From Dugong dugon (Eukaryota; Chordata; Mammalia; Sirenia; Dugongidae), in NCBI GenBank assembly GCA_030035585.1, contig CM057482.1, forward strand, positions 14,309,001 to 14,373,000: DNA of 64,000 nt. Direction: 5' to 3'. Numbering within the stretch: position 1 is the stretch's first letter; each line of letters starts with the position of its first letter. This document shows positions 1 to 50,524 of this stretch, in pieces. Both the position numbers and the translations under genes were made by a program. The notes beneath the pieces are model-generated. The model was not told the DNA's origin. It saw nothing but the letters and a program-made list of their open reading frames with translations, and made no database searches.

Positions 1-459
1 TGATTCCCAGGACTGTGTGGTTGTCCTCCATTTTGTGATTGTAATTTTATGTTAAAGAGGATTAGGGTGGGATTGTAACACCTTTACTAAGGTCATATCC
101 CTGATTCAATGTAAAGGGAGTTTCCCTGGAGTGTGGCCTGCACCACCTTTTATCTTACAAGAGATAAAAGGAAAGGGAAGCAAGCAGAGAATGGGGACCT
201 CATACTACCAAGAAAGAAGCACTGGGAGCAGAGCACGTCCTTTGGACCTGGGGTTCCTGCTCGGAGAAGCTCCTAGTCTAGGGGAAGATTGGCAAGAAGG
301 ACCTTCCTCCAGAGGCGACAGAGAGAGAAAGCCTTCCCCTGGAGCTGATGCTCTGAATTTGGACTTCTAGCCTACTAGACTGTGAGAAAATAAATTTCTC
401 TTTATTAAAGCCATCCACTTGTGGCATTTCTGTTATAGCAGCACTAGATGACTAAGACA
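1..459 (+). mobile_element. LTR remnant, MaLR-like family (3' part)
   Basis: Ends in CTAGATGACTAAGACA after an AATAAA and a CTTGTGGCATTTCTGTTATAGCAG block, the typical end of MaLR-type LTRs. The same sequence recurs inverted at 58153-58846, which confirms it as an interspersed repeat. The window edge cuts it. ORFs inside are not genes. Confidence 0.7.
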
Positions 460-464
460 ATACC

Positions 465-750
465 CTAGAGAAATAAGAGCCATCACATGAATAGACATAA
501 TGCACACCCCTGTTCATTGCAGCATTGTTCAGAATAGCAAAAAGATGGAAACAACCTAGATGCCCATCAACAGATGAATGGATAAACAAACTATGGTACA
601 TATACACAATGGAGTACTAAGAAATGATAAAGAACAATGGTGAATCTGTGAAGCACCTCACAACATGGATGAATCTGGAGTGCATTATGCTGAGTGAAAT
701 AAGTCAGTCACAAAAGGACAAATATTGCATGAGACCACTACTATAAAAAC
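465..750 (+). mobile_element. L1 fragment, end of ORF2
   Basis: Reads GAATAGCAAAAAGATGGAAA, then ACAGATGAATGGATAAACAA, then AACATGGATGAATCTGGA, which is the conserved 3' part of L1 ORF2. The frame is broken. Confidence 0.85.
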
Positions 751-751
751 T

Positions 752-1088
752 CATGAAAAGGTTTACACACAAAAAGAAACAACCTTTTATGGTTATGAGG
801 GGCTCTAGGGGAAGGTTTTCTCTCTCTGTCAGCTTTGGGGAAAGGTTCTTTTTCCTTGGTTCCTTGGCGATCTTCATGTGGTATGGCATCTATCTTCCCC
901 CATCTCTACTTCCCTGCTTAATCTGTTCCTTTTATAGCTCAGATGAGATTGACTCAAGACACACGCTACACTAATACTGTCTCAATAACATAACAGAGAA
1001 AACCCATTCCTAAATGAGATTATAACTACAGGTATGGGGTTAGGATTTACAACACATATTTTTGGGGAACACAATTCAATCCACAACA
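752..1088 (-). mobile_element. LTR remnant, MaLR-like, minus strand
   Basis: Read on the minus strand it begins TGTTGTGGATTGAATTGTG, the LTR start also seen at 58846, and continues to the purine-rich middle of the same family. The 3' part is missing. Confidence 0.65.
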
Positions 1089-1135
1089 GTCACCTTTACA
1101 GTTTCCAGTGGTTAAGACTTCAACTTACCTTTCTG

Positions 1136-1159
1136 GAGGACACAATTCAATCCATAACA
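1136..1159 (-). mobile_element. LTR start fragment
   Basis: A second short copy of the TGTTATGGATTGAATTGTG-type LTR start, 50 bp from the previous one. Confidence 0.5.
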
Positions 1160-1441
1160 CTCAGTTTTCTCATCTGGTAAGTGGGGATAATAATAATCAC
1201 CTCAGAGAGAATTCTGCCATGAGAATGACATGAGATCATGTGCGTCATGCTCTGGGCACATAATGAGCACTTAGCACAGATTACTTCTATCTCCCTTCCT
1301 GGCCTAACTGGATTACACAGGCAATTGTGGGTGTATGCAGACCAGGCTGTAGGTCTATACATTGAAACCTCAAAAGGCCATTTTGCTAATTCCCCCATCC
1401 TCCACCAGAGTGCCTCCTGCCTTAGCTACCGTTACCGTTAC

Positions 1442-1485
1442 CTATTGCCATCGAGTCGATTCCGACTCATAGCGACCCTATAGCA
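1442..1485 (-). mobile_element. AfroSINE 3' end fragment
   Basis: Matches the minus-strand tail (ATTGCCATCGAGTCGATTCC, then GACTCATAGCGACCC) of the AfroSINE family. Confidence 0.75.
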
Positions 1486-1532
1486 GAGAGAGGCTATTTC
1501 TCCCACATTGACCCTTTCTGCTGCCCATCACA

Positions 1533-1732
1533 GAGTCCCTGGGTGGGGCAAATGGTTAACATGCTTGGCTATTAACCACAAGGTTGAAGGTTCGAGTCCA
1601 CCCCAAGACTGCTTTGGAAGAAAGACCTCGTGATCCACTTTTGGAAAATCAGCCATTGAAAACCCTATGAGTACAGTTCTACTCTGACACACATAGGGTT
1701 GCCATGAGTCAAAATTGACTTGTTGCTACCAT
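1533..1732 (+). mobile_element. AfroSINE (diverged)
   Basis: Starts GAGTCCCTGGGTGG and contains TTAACATGCTTGGCT, GGTTCGAGTCCACC (tRNA-like B box) and the CACATAGGGTTGCCATGAGT tail. Confidence 0.8.
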
Positions 1733-2087
1733 GGAGTTTTGGCTGGGGAATGCCCCTACTAAGCTTCATGTTCACAATAGATAAACCAGAGGCCTCAGGG
1801 CAATAAGGAAAATGATATAATACCAAATTATGTACAGACTGAGCTAAACAAATGATTTCTTTAATAAGAATCAGCGCAAAGCTGGTTCCTATGAGGTGGA
1901 GGTTAAAAACATCCCAAATGTCCAACTTCTCCAAGCTGCTGTACCACTCCATCATATCTGACGCCATCTACTTCCCCTCCCCTCGGTATTTTTCTCGTCT
2001 TTGAGTTCGGTAATTCGCTGTAACATCTCACAGAACTCACGACCTGTACTTACTGTTAAGTGGTTTATTGGGTAACAGGTTACAGAA

Positions 2088-2287
2088 GGAGCCCTGGTGG
2101 TGCAGTGGTTAAGCACTCAGCTGCTAACTGAAAGGTCAGCAGTTCGAACCCACCAGCTGCTCCACAGGGGAAAGATGTAGCAGTCTGCTTCCAGGAAGAT
2201 TACAGCCTTGGAAACCGTATGGGTCAGCTCTACTCTGTCCTATAGGGTCACTATGAGTAGGAATTGACTCGACAGCAATGCGTTTTG
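2088..2287 (+). mobile_element. AfroSINE, full length
   Basis: Begins GGAGCCCTGGTGGTGCAGTG, holds the tRNA-derived B box GTTCGAACCCACC and ends with GACTCGACAGCAATG. Best-preserved copy in the downstream flank. Confidence 0.95.
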
Positions 2288-3354
2288 ATTAATGGGTTAC
2301 AACTTGGAATCAGGATCAACTTGGAAATAACAGGAACAACAACGTAGAGTTCGTCAGTCAGGACAGCCTCCAACCAAGATAGCTCTCAGCTCCTTGTCGG
2401 CAGTGCCCGCAGGCAGGCCCTTTGCTCAGGCCTACTGTCACCAGGCTCTGCCATCCCTTGGCCGCTTCTTACCATCTTGTGCTGTTTCTTGGCCTCTTCA
2501 GTGTTATAGCTCCTTCTTCTCTGTGTCTTTCTCTCTCTAAAAATCTCTGTCAGGTAAGCTGCTTATATAGCAAGTTCCTTATCAATTTTCAAGGCATTCT
2601 CCCCTTCCACCAGCAAGACCATGAACTAACCAATCCTCTCAGTAGACCAAAAGTCAACCACTTTGCATAGTAATCGACCAATCCTCACAAGGGTCTTACG
2701 TGCCTTATTTGCATAGTAAACTAACCAATCCCTTGTAAGATTGTGGCCAGCCAATTATTTTGGCAGAATTATGAACCCAAGGCCAGAAAGGCCATATAGC
2801 AAGACAAATCCATTGCTCTGTAGAGATGGTCAGAAGTCCTTTGGTCTGCAGCACTCTTTCTATAGGACATAAAAGTGACTTGTCTGCAATCACCCAGCTG
2901 CTCTCAGAGCTAGGGTGAGAAGCCGGGTCTCCTGACTCCTGAGCCCTGGCCAAGACTTGTAATAGCTTCAGAAGGCCATCAGCGAGATTAGAACACTCCC
3001 AGAGGGCACATCCATTTCTTCTTACAATCAAAGTCTTCCGTGGATTGTATCATGACTGTGGTGCTTAATATTAAGAGTGAATTTTACTGGCTGTAATTTT
3101 TAAAAGGGGAACAACAACAAAAAAAAACCTTCCTGGTAAATTATCTTAATCACAAGAAACTTTTAGGATTTTGTTCTCCTCTGTTCCAGAAAATATGTGA
3201 GTTCTTTGGACTTCTTTTTCATAAAACCAGATTAAAAAAAAAAAAGTTTCCCCTTTCCACTTTGCGATACTCTTTGCCATCTTTTCCACCACCCCATAAT
3301 CTGTGAGGTGCATAGGTAGCTGTCTTCATCTCCTTTCTATAAGAGGAGTCAAAG

Positions 3355-3490
3355 TCGTGTAGACCCAGGTTCAAATCTTAGTTTCACCACCTGTGTGAGC
3401 TTGGGCAGATTACTTAACCTCTCTGAGCCTCACTTTCCTCAAATTTACATGAGCCTGATCGTAATACCTTCCTCATTAGGCTGCTGCAGG
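3355..3490 (+). mobile_element. MIR SINE remnant
   Basis: Contains the MIR core GTGAGCTTGGGCAGATTACT and AACCTCTCTGAGCCTCA. Confidence 0.85.
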
Positions 3491-3508
3491 TACTGAGTTT
3501 TATGCAGC

Positions 3509-3666
3509 ATATTTCCGAAACTTTCCTGATGAGAAATCCCCTACGGTACTTGTTAAAAACTGGTTCGTGGGCCCCAATCCAGAGCTACTGAACCAGAATT
3601 CCCAGGGGTGAGGCCTGATAGTCTGACAAGCTCCGCAGAGTCTTATCAGGAAAGTTTGGGAAACAT
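3509..3666. mobile_element. hAT-type nonautonomous DNA transposon (MER5/MER58-like)
   Basis: About 158 bp bounded by 22-bp inverted repeats matching at 20 positions (ATATTTCCGAAACTTTCCTG outward). The interior has the GGCCCCAATCCAG and CTGAACCAGAATTCCCAGG motifs of such elements. Confidence 0.75.
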
Positions 3667-3889
3667 TAGGTTGATTTTTGTAAAGCATTTATTGTTGTGT
3701 CTGGCACTAAACAGCTAATACCTATATGTGCTCAATCTTTGAAATGGGGAAAAAATGACTAACCAGATAGGGCTTCAGTGAGAAGCAAGCAAAATAATGT
3801 ACACTGCCCTGAAAACTGTTAAGTCCTAAGTATATGTTGATTACCTTACCTCAATTGCATTAGGATTTTTCAGGCTGAATGGAATTATC

Positions 3890-4300
3890 CAGAGGCCATC
3901 TAGCTCTCTTCCCGTTTCCTGTCTCTGCTTTCCTCCGTGCTGGCTTCAATCTCACGCAGGCTCTCACCAGTGTACCTTCCAGGCCTACATCCTCCAGCCC
4001 AGCAGCCACAACAGGAAGAGTTCTCATTTTTCACATCCCAGGGACCAAGCCTCACTGGAGTAATTTGTGCTCCAGACTTAACCTTGTCCCGGTCACTGGC
4101 CAGAGCTTGGAATACATTGATTGGCCAGGCCAGCCTGGGTCACCCGCTTATCCCAGAAGCCAGAATGGCAAGGGGTCAGCCCCATCTGAACTTTATGGGT
4201 ATAGAATTATCCATGTCTACAGGAGTCCTTCAGATGGTCCCCATAATGTTGTTGCTAAACCAAGAGAAACCAAAGCTTGGCAGGTAACCCCACAGATGTC
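3890..4300 (+). repeat. Probable ancient interspersed repeat, family not named
   Basis: The TGCTGGCTTCAATCTCACGC block, GATTGGCCAGGCC and the GGGTCACCCGCTTATCCC block resemble a common old mammalian repeat I cannot name with certainty. It yields a 146-codon ORF that I do not regard as a gene. Confidence 0.4.
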
Positions 4301-4689
4301 CTCTGCATCCACTCCCTAATCCCACAGTCAGTTAGCTGTCTCTGATGTCCCATCTGGTTTGAATCCTGCCCCAGTCTCTCCTCTGCTGGCATATTCACAG
4401 CTGGCCATGAGGACCTCCACGGGGCTGATCCAGCCTCGACCTACCTTCATCTGTCCACCCATCTCCAGCCCTCGGGGTCCTTGCCTTGCTCACCCCTAGG
4501 CCCAGTCTGCCACAGTGGCCTGTCCAAGGGCTGGCCCAGGGGCTCATGGCCGCCATTGTCCAAAGCTGCTTATTAGAGACCCACTGTGGGAACCCTTCCA
4601 ACCATGAACAATGAGTTTCTGGAGCAGGATAAAAACAGCCTTTGCAAGTCAGCAAATGAGACAAACTGAATTGCACATCTCCTTTTGTC

Positions 4690-4870
4690 TGCCCAGCACT
4701 TGGAACACAGTGGATAAGAACAAGGTCTCTGGCATCAGAAAAGACCTAAGCTTGAGGCCTTACTGTCACTTACTAGCTAGGTTAATTGTCTCACCTCTGT
4801 GAGTCTCTCAACCTGTGAACACCATGTAAGATTAAAGGACGCAACGGATACAAAGTATATGGTACAGACT
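4690..4870 (+). mobile_element. MIR SINE remnant
   Basis: MIR-like order: GTGGATAAGAACAAGGTCTC, CACTTACTAGCTAGGTTAAT, CTCACCTCTGTGAGTCTC. Confidence 0.7.
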
Positions 4871-4980
4871 AGTAGCTCATAACCTCAGATCTTCGTTATT
4901 ATCATTCTGCACCAGGACGTGCACACCCCTGCACGGGGGTGATCAACAGCAGACACTATCACTGTGAATATTAACAAACT

Positions 4981-5155
4981 GCCCACTGCCGTTGAGTTGA
5001 TTCCAACTTATAGTTACCCCATCGGGTTTCCAAGGCTGTGAATCTCTACAGAAGCAGACTGCACATCTTTCTCCAGTGGAGCTGCTGCTGGTTTTGAACT
5101 GCTGACCTATCAGTTAGCAATCGACGGCTTTAACCACTGCATCACCAGGGCTCCT
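4981..5155 (-). mobile_element. AfroSINE
   Basis: Minus-strand copy from GCCACTGCCGTTGAGTTGA-like tail to ACCAGGGCTCC head, with the full-length middle section. Confidence 0.9.
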
Positions 5156-5363
5156 TATATTAACATACGACGTATTCTGAAACCACACAAAACTCAGATG
5201 GGCCACTGCACTCACTACGTGCCCCCAGCTTGCTGTGTTCCTCCTGGAAGCTACACTGCATTGGGGATCTTCTCTCCCACAACAGCTGGCTCCCCCACCC
5301 ACACAGAATAGCAGGGTAAGGTATGACAGAGCAGCCCAGGAATGGGAGTCCTGGGCTCGGTAC

Positions 5364-5541
5364 GGATTACCCAGTAAGCAGTGCACACAGGCTTGATTGT
5401 GTTTACTTTAACTCACCCATAGTGCACAACTGCCTAGTGAGGAAGGTATTATCATCTTTGATGTGGTGAAAACAGGTGCAATTGTGCAGTAGATTAGTAA
5501 GCGTGAGTACGCCTGTGCATACCTTGCTTACTGGATAATCC
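5364..5541. repeat. Palindromic interspersed repeat, copy A
   Basis: Arms of about 65 nt: left starts GGATTACCCAGTAAGCA, right ends TGCTTACTGGATAATCC. The arms converge on a short centre near 5452. Related sequence occurs at 19965-20250 and 43400-43500. Family name not recognised. Confidence 0.7.
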
Positions 5542-5565
5542 ATCCCTGCCTGGGCTCCAGGGTTG

Positions 5566-5660
5566 CCTGCCACCGTCTTGCAGTGTGACCTCTGGCACCT
5601 CGGTTGCCCTCTCTGGGCTTTGGTGTCCTCCTTTGTCAAATGAGGGTTGGACCGGGGGAT
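5566..5660 (+). mobile_element. MIR remnant
   Basis: CAGTGTGACCTCTGG, then CCTCTCTGGGCTTTGG and GTCCTCCTTTGTCAAATGAG follow the MIR order. Confidence 0.6.
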
Positions 5661-5847
5661 TTCTAAGGGTTTCTCCCTCACAAGGGTCTCGTGACAGTTG
5701 CTAGCACTCAGTGCTGAAATCTCCCTCACCTTAGCTGTAATGGTCACGGGGGGAGAAGCTGCTTCAACACAACTGGCTCAGACAGAGAGGGGGTCACAGA
5801 TCTGGAGAGCCTGGCCAGGAAGCAGGAGGCAGAGGGTGGAGGCACTC

Positions 5848-6065
5848 TAGTGTAAGGTTAAGAGGGCAGGCGCTGGGATCAGACACACCTGGTTTGAACC
5901 CTGATGTTGCTCTTCTGGTTGTATGACCATGGGTGAAATCACTCTAGGATCTACTGTGTAACAAGGATGATAATGCTGTCTACATCAGGTGGCTGTGAGG
6001 ATTCAATCAGATTAATGAGACGCTGCATATAAGGTGCCTCACACACAGCAGGAGCTCCATAAAAC
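5848..6065 (+). mobile_element. MIR SINE, near complete
   Basis: GGTTAAGAGGGCAGGCGCTG at the start, TGGTTGTATGACC in the middle and GAGACGCTGCATATAAGGTG near the end, spaced as in MIR. Confidence 0.85.
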
Positions 6066-6609
6066 TTGGCTTACTTTTACTCCTTCTTCCCTCTCTGGTT
6101 GAGCTTCTTCTCCTTGCTATCCATGACTAAACTCTGTGAAGCAGAAATGAGTTGTTTTACCCTGGCCCCACCTCTTACTTCCAAGTGAGCCAACCTCCAT
6201 TTCCCTCATCTGAAAAATGGACACAGTCAAGTTCTCCTTAAAGGGTTGTTGAGTGCCTAACACAATTTGTACATGAAAGGACTTTTCTCCTTTGTCATCA
6301 TCCACTTTACCTTTCATTTTGTAGCATTTCCTAATCAGTGAGTCAATCGATCACTGAAGTCCCCTTTGGAGGGCCATGGAGGCCAGGTCAGAATCTCTAT
6401 TTCAGCCTTGCCTATTTTGTCTTCATTAGCCCAATGCTACAGTATCTGGCCCACGGGAGGCCACCTCCCCACATCCTCAGCCAAAAGCCAGAGGATGCCA
6501 ACCTCAAAGGAAAGGGAAGTAGAGGCCAGGGCTTCAGCTAGGAGGGTGGGCCTCTCCTTGTCACCACTTCATACTGCTGGAATCGCACTCTGGCTCACCA
6601 TGGGGTTCG

Positions 6610-7110
6610 AAGCTGTAGGATGAATGTGTGTGTAAAACCCCCAAGTTGGTACAACCCTTCCGGCAAACCCAACAGAACCTTGCATATGAGCCCTATAGGC
6701 TTTATAAACCTTTGGTCCTCTCTCTGCCCTTTGACTGGAGTATTTAGTCCATTTACATTCACTGTAATTAGAAGTGAGCTTACTTCTGCCATTTTGTTTT
6801 GTCTTAAGCCATCTTTGTTCTTTACTACTCTGCTTGCTTTTGTGTTTTGTTGGTTTATTGTACGTAATGAGCCTTTTTGGTTCCCATCTCATTCCCTTTT
6901 GTGTATGTTTTTTAGATCTTTTCTTAGTGGTTACTATATTTAACAGCTTGTATTTATAACATTCTAGGGTAAATTGGTACCAACTAAACTTCAGTAACAT
7001 ACAAGAAATCCTATACCTATACTACTCTTTTGTTATCACTAATTACATCTTTGTATTTCACCTGCCTTGCAACTAATTTTATCCTTGCTTTTTATACATT
7101 TGTTATTAAA
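6610..7110 (-). mobile_element. L1 fragment around the start of ORF2
   Basis: The minus strand encodes LLITVNVNGLNTPVK, the conserved opening of L1 ORF2, with L1 upstream sequence before it. Interrupted frame. Confidence 0.75.
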
Positions 7111-7700
7111 AAGCATGAAGGATGAAACAATTTAACTTTTGGTCCAACCACTCTAAGAGTTTGTATTACAAAATCTAAAGAAAGTATGAGCAATTACTTA
7201 TGTAACAGAATGTTCCCTGTAGTGGCAAGATGGAAATAACCCCAATAACTAACCATTTGATTAGAATTAAGCAAATCAGAATACAGTTAACATAAACAGA
7301 AGACTACTTAGAGAGGCAAGTCATAATCTGTTAAGGAAGGTACAAAACATCATGTATACATCTGTTTAGGAACTCGTTTTAGATATTCCTGAGGTTTTCA
7401 AGCACATATTTTTAGTCTGAAAAATAAAATGGAAGATATTCAAAAGAAAGTTCTATGGTTGGCCCAAACTCTACCAACTTTTTTTTTTTTTTAAATCTTT
7501 TAATACAGACGGCATACCACTGTGACTGGCTTTGAGACCAAAAGTATCCAAATGAAGCATTAGGTTCCACACTTTATAGGAAAAGCTAGTATATCAGGTA
7601 ACAAAACGGAAACCTCCCCCCTCACACCCAGCCATCTAGCAAGTTACCTAGAACGCCTCTTAGAAAATCAGTGGCCTGTTGGGACTCAAAGAAGCCACCC
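7111..7700. other. Intergenic stretch immediately past the ANP32A end
   Basis: AT-rich sequence with a T15 tract near 7480; no gene or classifiable repeat seen. Confidence 0.6.
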
Positions 7701-7722
7701 CCAAAAAAATTGTATAAAAAGA

Positions 7723-7728
7723 TTTATT
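7723..7728 (-). terminator. ANP32A: Distal poly(A) signal AATAAA of ANP32A
   Basis: The gene strand reads CAATAAATC followed by a U-rich stretch and a run of seven T at about 7709-7703. Cleavage would fall near 7700-7712. Upstream DNA lacks repeats while downstream DNA becomes repeat-rich, which fits the gene end. Confidence 0.7.
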
Positions 7729-8712
7729 GAAATTTATCAATGACAGACAGACATAGAACTCAAAGTTTGGCTCCTCTGAGGGAGAGGAGAAGAACGGGTG
7801 CAGATGTTTTTTATACAGGTGAAACACGGGCTAGGAATTAAACACGTCACTTCTACAGCAATCCAGAAGAGGGACGTAAAAGCCAACCTGTACATTCACT
7901 AGGAATTTGCAGTCATTTCAGATTTTCACTAGGTAAGAAAATACAATTTTGCATTAGTTTTCCGTGCTTGGGTGTATGAAAAACAAAAAAAAAACCCCAG
8001 CCGACATGCAGCAACGTCTCCTGTACTTAGTCAGGCCCGTAAAAATGTTCTGAGCACAGAAGTACACGTGGAAGAATCCTCTTGTCATTTTGTAAAACAA
8101 AGCGTTCTAGTATTTTACAGACCAAGACAGGGCAAGTTTTTTTTTTTTTTTTTTCCTTTTAAAGAGGTTGAAGTTTGAGGGTTTGCTTCTTCTCTTTTAA
8201 TTGTAATCATCAAATTCATTTTACTTATGACTTGTAAGCCTGCTGTTCTCAGCTCTCTAGCTGAAACATCAGTGTAACATCAGAGTCCTCTTTGTACAGC
8301 AAAGCCCACCACCATCTGAGCCGGGAGGGGCGGGGGTAGATGGGGATTATCCCCAAACCAGTGCCAAAATACGCCTTTAGGTTACTATTTACAAACCCGA
8401 GCGACCGATGCCTCTAGCAGGCCCAAGAAATGCGGAAGTCATCTGATCCAGAACAAGCCTTAAGATACAGCCGGTGCTCAGCCTCTCCTGGGCTTCGACT
8501 AGTAACCAACGGAGGCCAGCCACGGGCTTCCAACCAACTCACGAGATACGGGAAATACCAGGAAATGTAAGAGACTTCCAAACCATCCTCTTTGCGAGTA
8601 AGGAACAAACGCTCACTCCGTGTGTCCTCAGCGATTGCATTTACAGGGACTGAACCAGACACAGAGAAAAAGTAGGGGAAAGAAAAATAAAGAGTGGCAG
8701 TAAAAATAGTAT

Positions 8713-8718
8713 TTTATT
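8713..8718 (-). terminator. ANP32A: Possible proximal poly(A) signal AATAAA of ANP32A
   Basis: AATAAA on the gene strand about 190 nt after the stop codon. If used it would give a transcript about 1 kb shorter than the distal site. Usage cannot be judged from sequence alone. Confidence 0.4.
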
Positions 8719-8906
8719 CCACCCTCTCCCGCCCCCCTCCCCCTCCCCATAACCCCCAGTACACTTTTCCCCTCTCGTTCCCACAGCAACATCACAATCA
8801 GAAAAAAATAAGTCTCGGGGTTGGGGGGGGGGCAGGGCTGGGGGAAGGGGGTGCGGGTAAAAACAGTCAAATCACAATCGGAATTTTTCAACATGGGTTA
8901 TTCCAC

Positions 8907-48780
<39,874 letters not shown>

Positions 48781-48983
48781 CTCTCGTTTGCTCTCTCTGC
48801 AGAGGCTCCCGCGCCGGCGGAATTCAATCAATAAACCCCGAACCCACGGCCGCGCGTTTTAGGACTTTGAAGGCTCAACCAGCTCCGCTCGGTTCTCGAG
48901 CCCCCAGCACCCGCAGCGCACACTAACCTGATCGTCGTGGAGGCGGGATCTGCGGCCCCGAGGACGAGTGGCAGCAGCCTGAG

Positions 48984-48988
48984 CCAAT
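48984..48988 (-). promoter_or_regulatory. Inverted CCAAT box (candidate NF-Y site)
   Basis: CCAAT on the plus strand, ATTGG on the gene strand, in the context GAGCCAATCACC, about 205 bp upstream of the start codon and inside the CpG island. Confidence 0.5.
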
Positions 48989-49047
48989 CACCACCGAGGG
49001 TCTCCGGGCAACAACCCATGGTGGCGGCGACGGTGGGGGGGAAGGGA

Positions 49048-49059
49048 CCAATGGGCGGG
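49048..49059 (-). promoter_or_regulatory. Inverted CCAAT box fused to a GC box
   Basis: The plus strand reads CCAATGGGCGGG, a CCAAT pentamer directly abutting a GGGCGGG Sp1-type box. It lies 64 bp upstream of the other CCAAT box. Confidence 0.5.
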
Positions 49060-49640
49060 CTGCGCAGCCGGCCAGGGAGGCTCAGCCATTTGGTTGTGGT
49101 GCCGGAGACGGACCCCTTTAGATTTCGGGGCGGCTGAGGAGAGCGGTGGCTGTTTGGTGGCTGCGCGAGGGGGGTGGGCGGAATGGCGGGGGAAGGGAAG
49201 GTAACTATGCCTGGAAGGCCGAAGCGCCCGGCCACGCCAGTCCGCCGCCGCCTCAGCCGTTTGGCCGGGGGCGGGGCCGCAGGTGCGTTACACGAGGGGG
49301 AGGGGCGCAGCCGGAGGCGTCGGGTCGGGGTCCTCGCCGGGCCGGAGGCTTAGCGTTGCCGACGCGGGCCGCCTGATGGGGTTGCGGAAGGAGGCTGGCT
49401 GCGCGAGGTCTGGGTCTGCCGACTGCCCCTCGGGCGCACCCGGGGGAGGCTTGGAAAGAGGGGGAGGGGTCAAGGGTGCAGTTGCGGGGGAGGGGCTGGT
49501 CATTTTCTGGGTCCCGAGGGCCGAGCTGGAGGAGTTTGCTGTCTCCCCCCGCACCGCAACCACCACCACTTTCCGTGACCGCGGCTCACAGCCCAGCTCA
49601 CCCTTTCCCTCCAGCCTCGTCCAAGTCTGGCCACGGCCAT

Positions 49641-50390
49641 CGCTGCCTCGAATAAATAAGTAAAGCAAAACAAGATGCTTCATTCCACCTTTGGATGACT
49701 TTCCCGCGCGGTCTCGACTCTCACCGTAGAGATCAGTTTGGGAGGGGTGGTCACCAAGAGGCACCCAGGATCTTGTTTAGACAGTATATGAAGACCATGG
49801 ACTTGGAATAAGAACTGTTGATAAATGTATATATAGAATATTAAAACGTGCGAAAGGAAGGTGCTAATAACTCCTGGGTTTCTGGGCCAAAGATAATTTA
49901 TGGGGCTTTATAGATGTAGTTCAAGGAAACGGTGTCGTTCATTCTGATCGTCCATCTGAGTCATTGGTTAGATTTGGGTTGCCAAGGAGGCTCTGCTTGG
50001 AGCACTTTGACCAGGTTTTTTTGTTTATCTGCTTTGGATTGTTTGAATCACGTTAGTTTTAAGAGACTTTGAAGTCTTAGTTTTCACTGGGTTACCAACT
50101 ACATAATGGCCAGGCCTAGGACCTTTTCATGTAGTAAATTGGCTGCCTAGGCTTTTAATCACAAGGATTGTTAACAAGGACAGATACAGGGGACATCCTG
50201 CAACTTAAGACTTTACTCGGTAAATCCTGTCAGAATAATAAGTGGAATTTAAAAAGTGATAATGTTTATACTTTGAGTGTTGGGAAATGCAAAATAAAGT
50301 TATTTTAGTCCCTTTGGGTATACTTAGAGTAATTTAACATGCTGATTTAGCTGACATATTTGTCATCTTTAGTTTTGTTAAGCTTATTGA
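49641..50390. other. Upstream intergenic DNA
   Basis: AT-richer sequence beyond the CpG island; no gene or classified repeat seen. Confidence 0.6.
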
Positions 50391-50524
50391 AGCTTGGCTG
50401 CTAACCAAAAGGTCAGCAGTTCGAATCCACCAGCTGTTCCTTGAAAACCCTACGAGGCTGTTCTACTCTGTCCTGTAGGGTCCCTATGAGTCAGAATCGA
50501 CTCGACAGCAATGAGTTTGGTTTT
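50391..50524 (+). mobile_element. AfroSINE, short form, 5' truncated
   Basis: Begins AGCTTGGCTGCTAACC and ends GACTCGACAGCAATGAGTTT. Confidence 0.93.

Larger units (their letters stand above)
7705..8906 (-). other. ANP32A: ANP32A 3' untranslated region
   Basis: About 1.2 kb between the stop codon and the distal AATAAA. No SINE or L1 copy is recognisable in it, unlike the flanking DNA on both sides. It contains a long A tract (gene strand) near 8139-8155 and a C/G-homopolymer-rich part near 8720-8850 just after the stop. The exact cleavage position is inferred from the poly(A) signal. Confidence 0.75.
48790..49640 (-). promoter_or_regulatory. ANP32A: CpG-island promoter and 5' UTR of ANP32A
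   Basis: Dense CG dinucleotides and G/C runs start just upstream of the ATG and fade by about 49.64 kb. Two inverted CCAAT boxes and several GC boxes lie inside. No TATA box is evident in the expected place. The first 150 nt or so upstream of the ATG (to about 48.93 kb) are probably 5' UTR by analogy with mammalian transcripts; the start site cannot be fixed from sequence. Confidence 0.8.

Noticed and set aside
1..459. Possible endogenous retrovirus coding region
   Set aside because: Only LTR-type sequence is present; no gag, pol or env motif was seen near any of the three LTR remnants.
2088..2160. tRNA-like segments with A- and B-box motifs, here and at about 20 other places
   Set aside because: They are AfroSINE heads derived from tRNA, followed by SINE bodies, and do not fold as complete tRNA genes.
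3879..4319. 146-codon plus-strand ORF
   Set aside because: The DNA resembles an old interspersed repeat and a second frame is open over the same bases.
49283..49764. ORFs of 126 and 158 codons in the promoter CpG island, possible divergent gene
   Set aside because: Both strands are open because stops are rare in GC-rich DNA; no splice-consistent or homologous protein is seen. A noncoding divergent transcript cannot be excluded.
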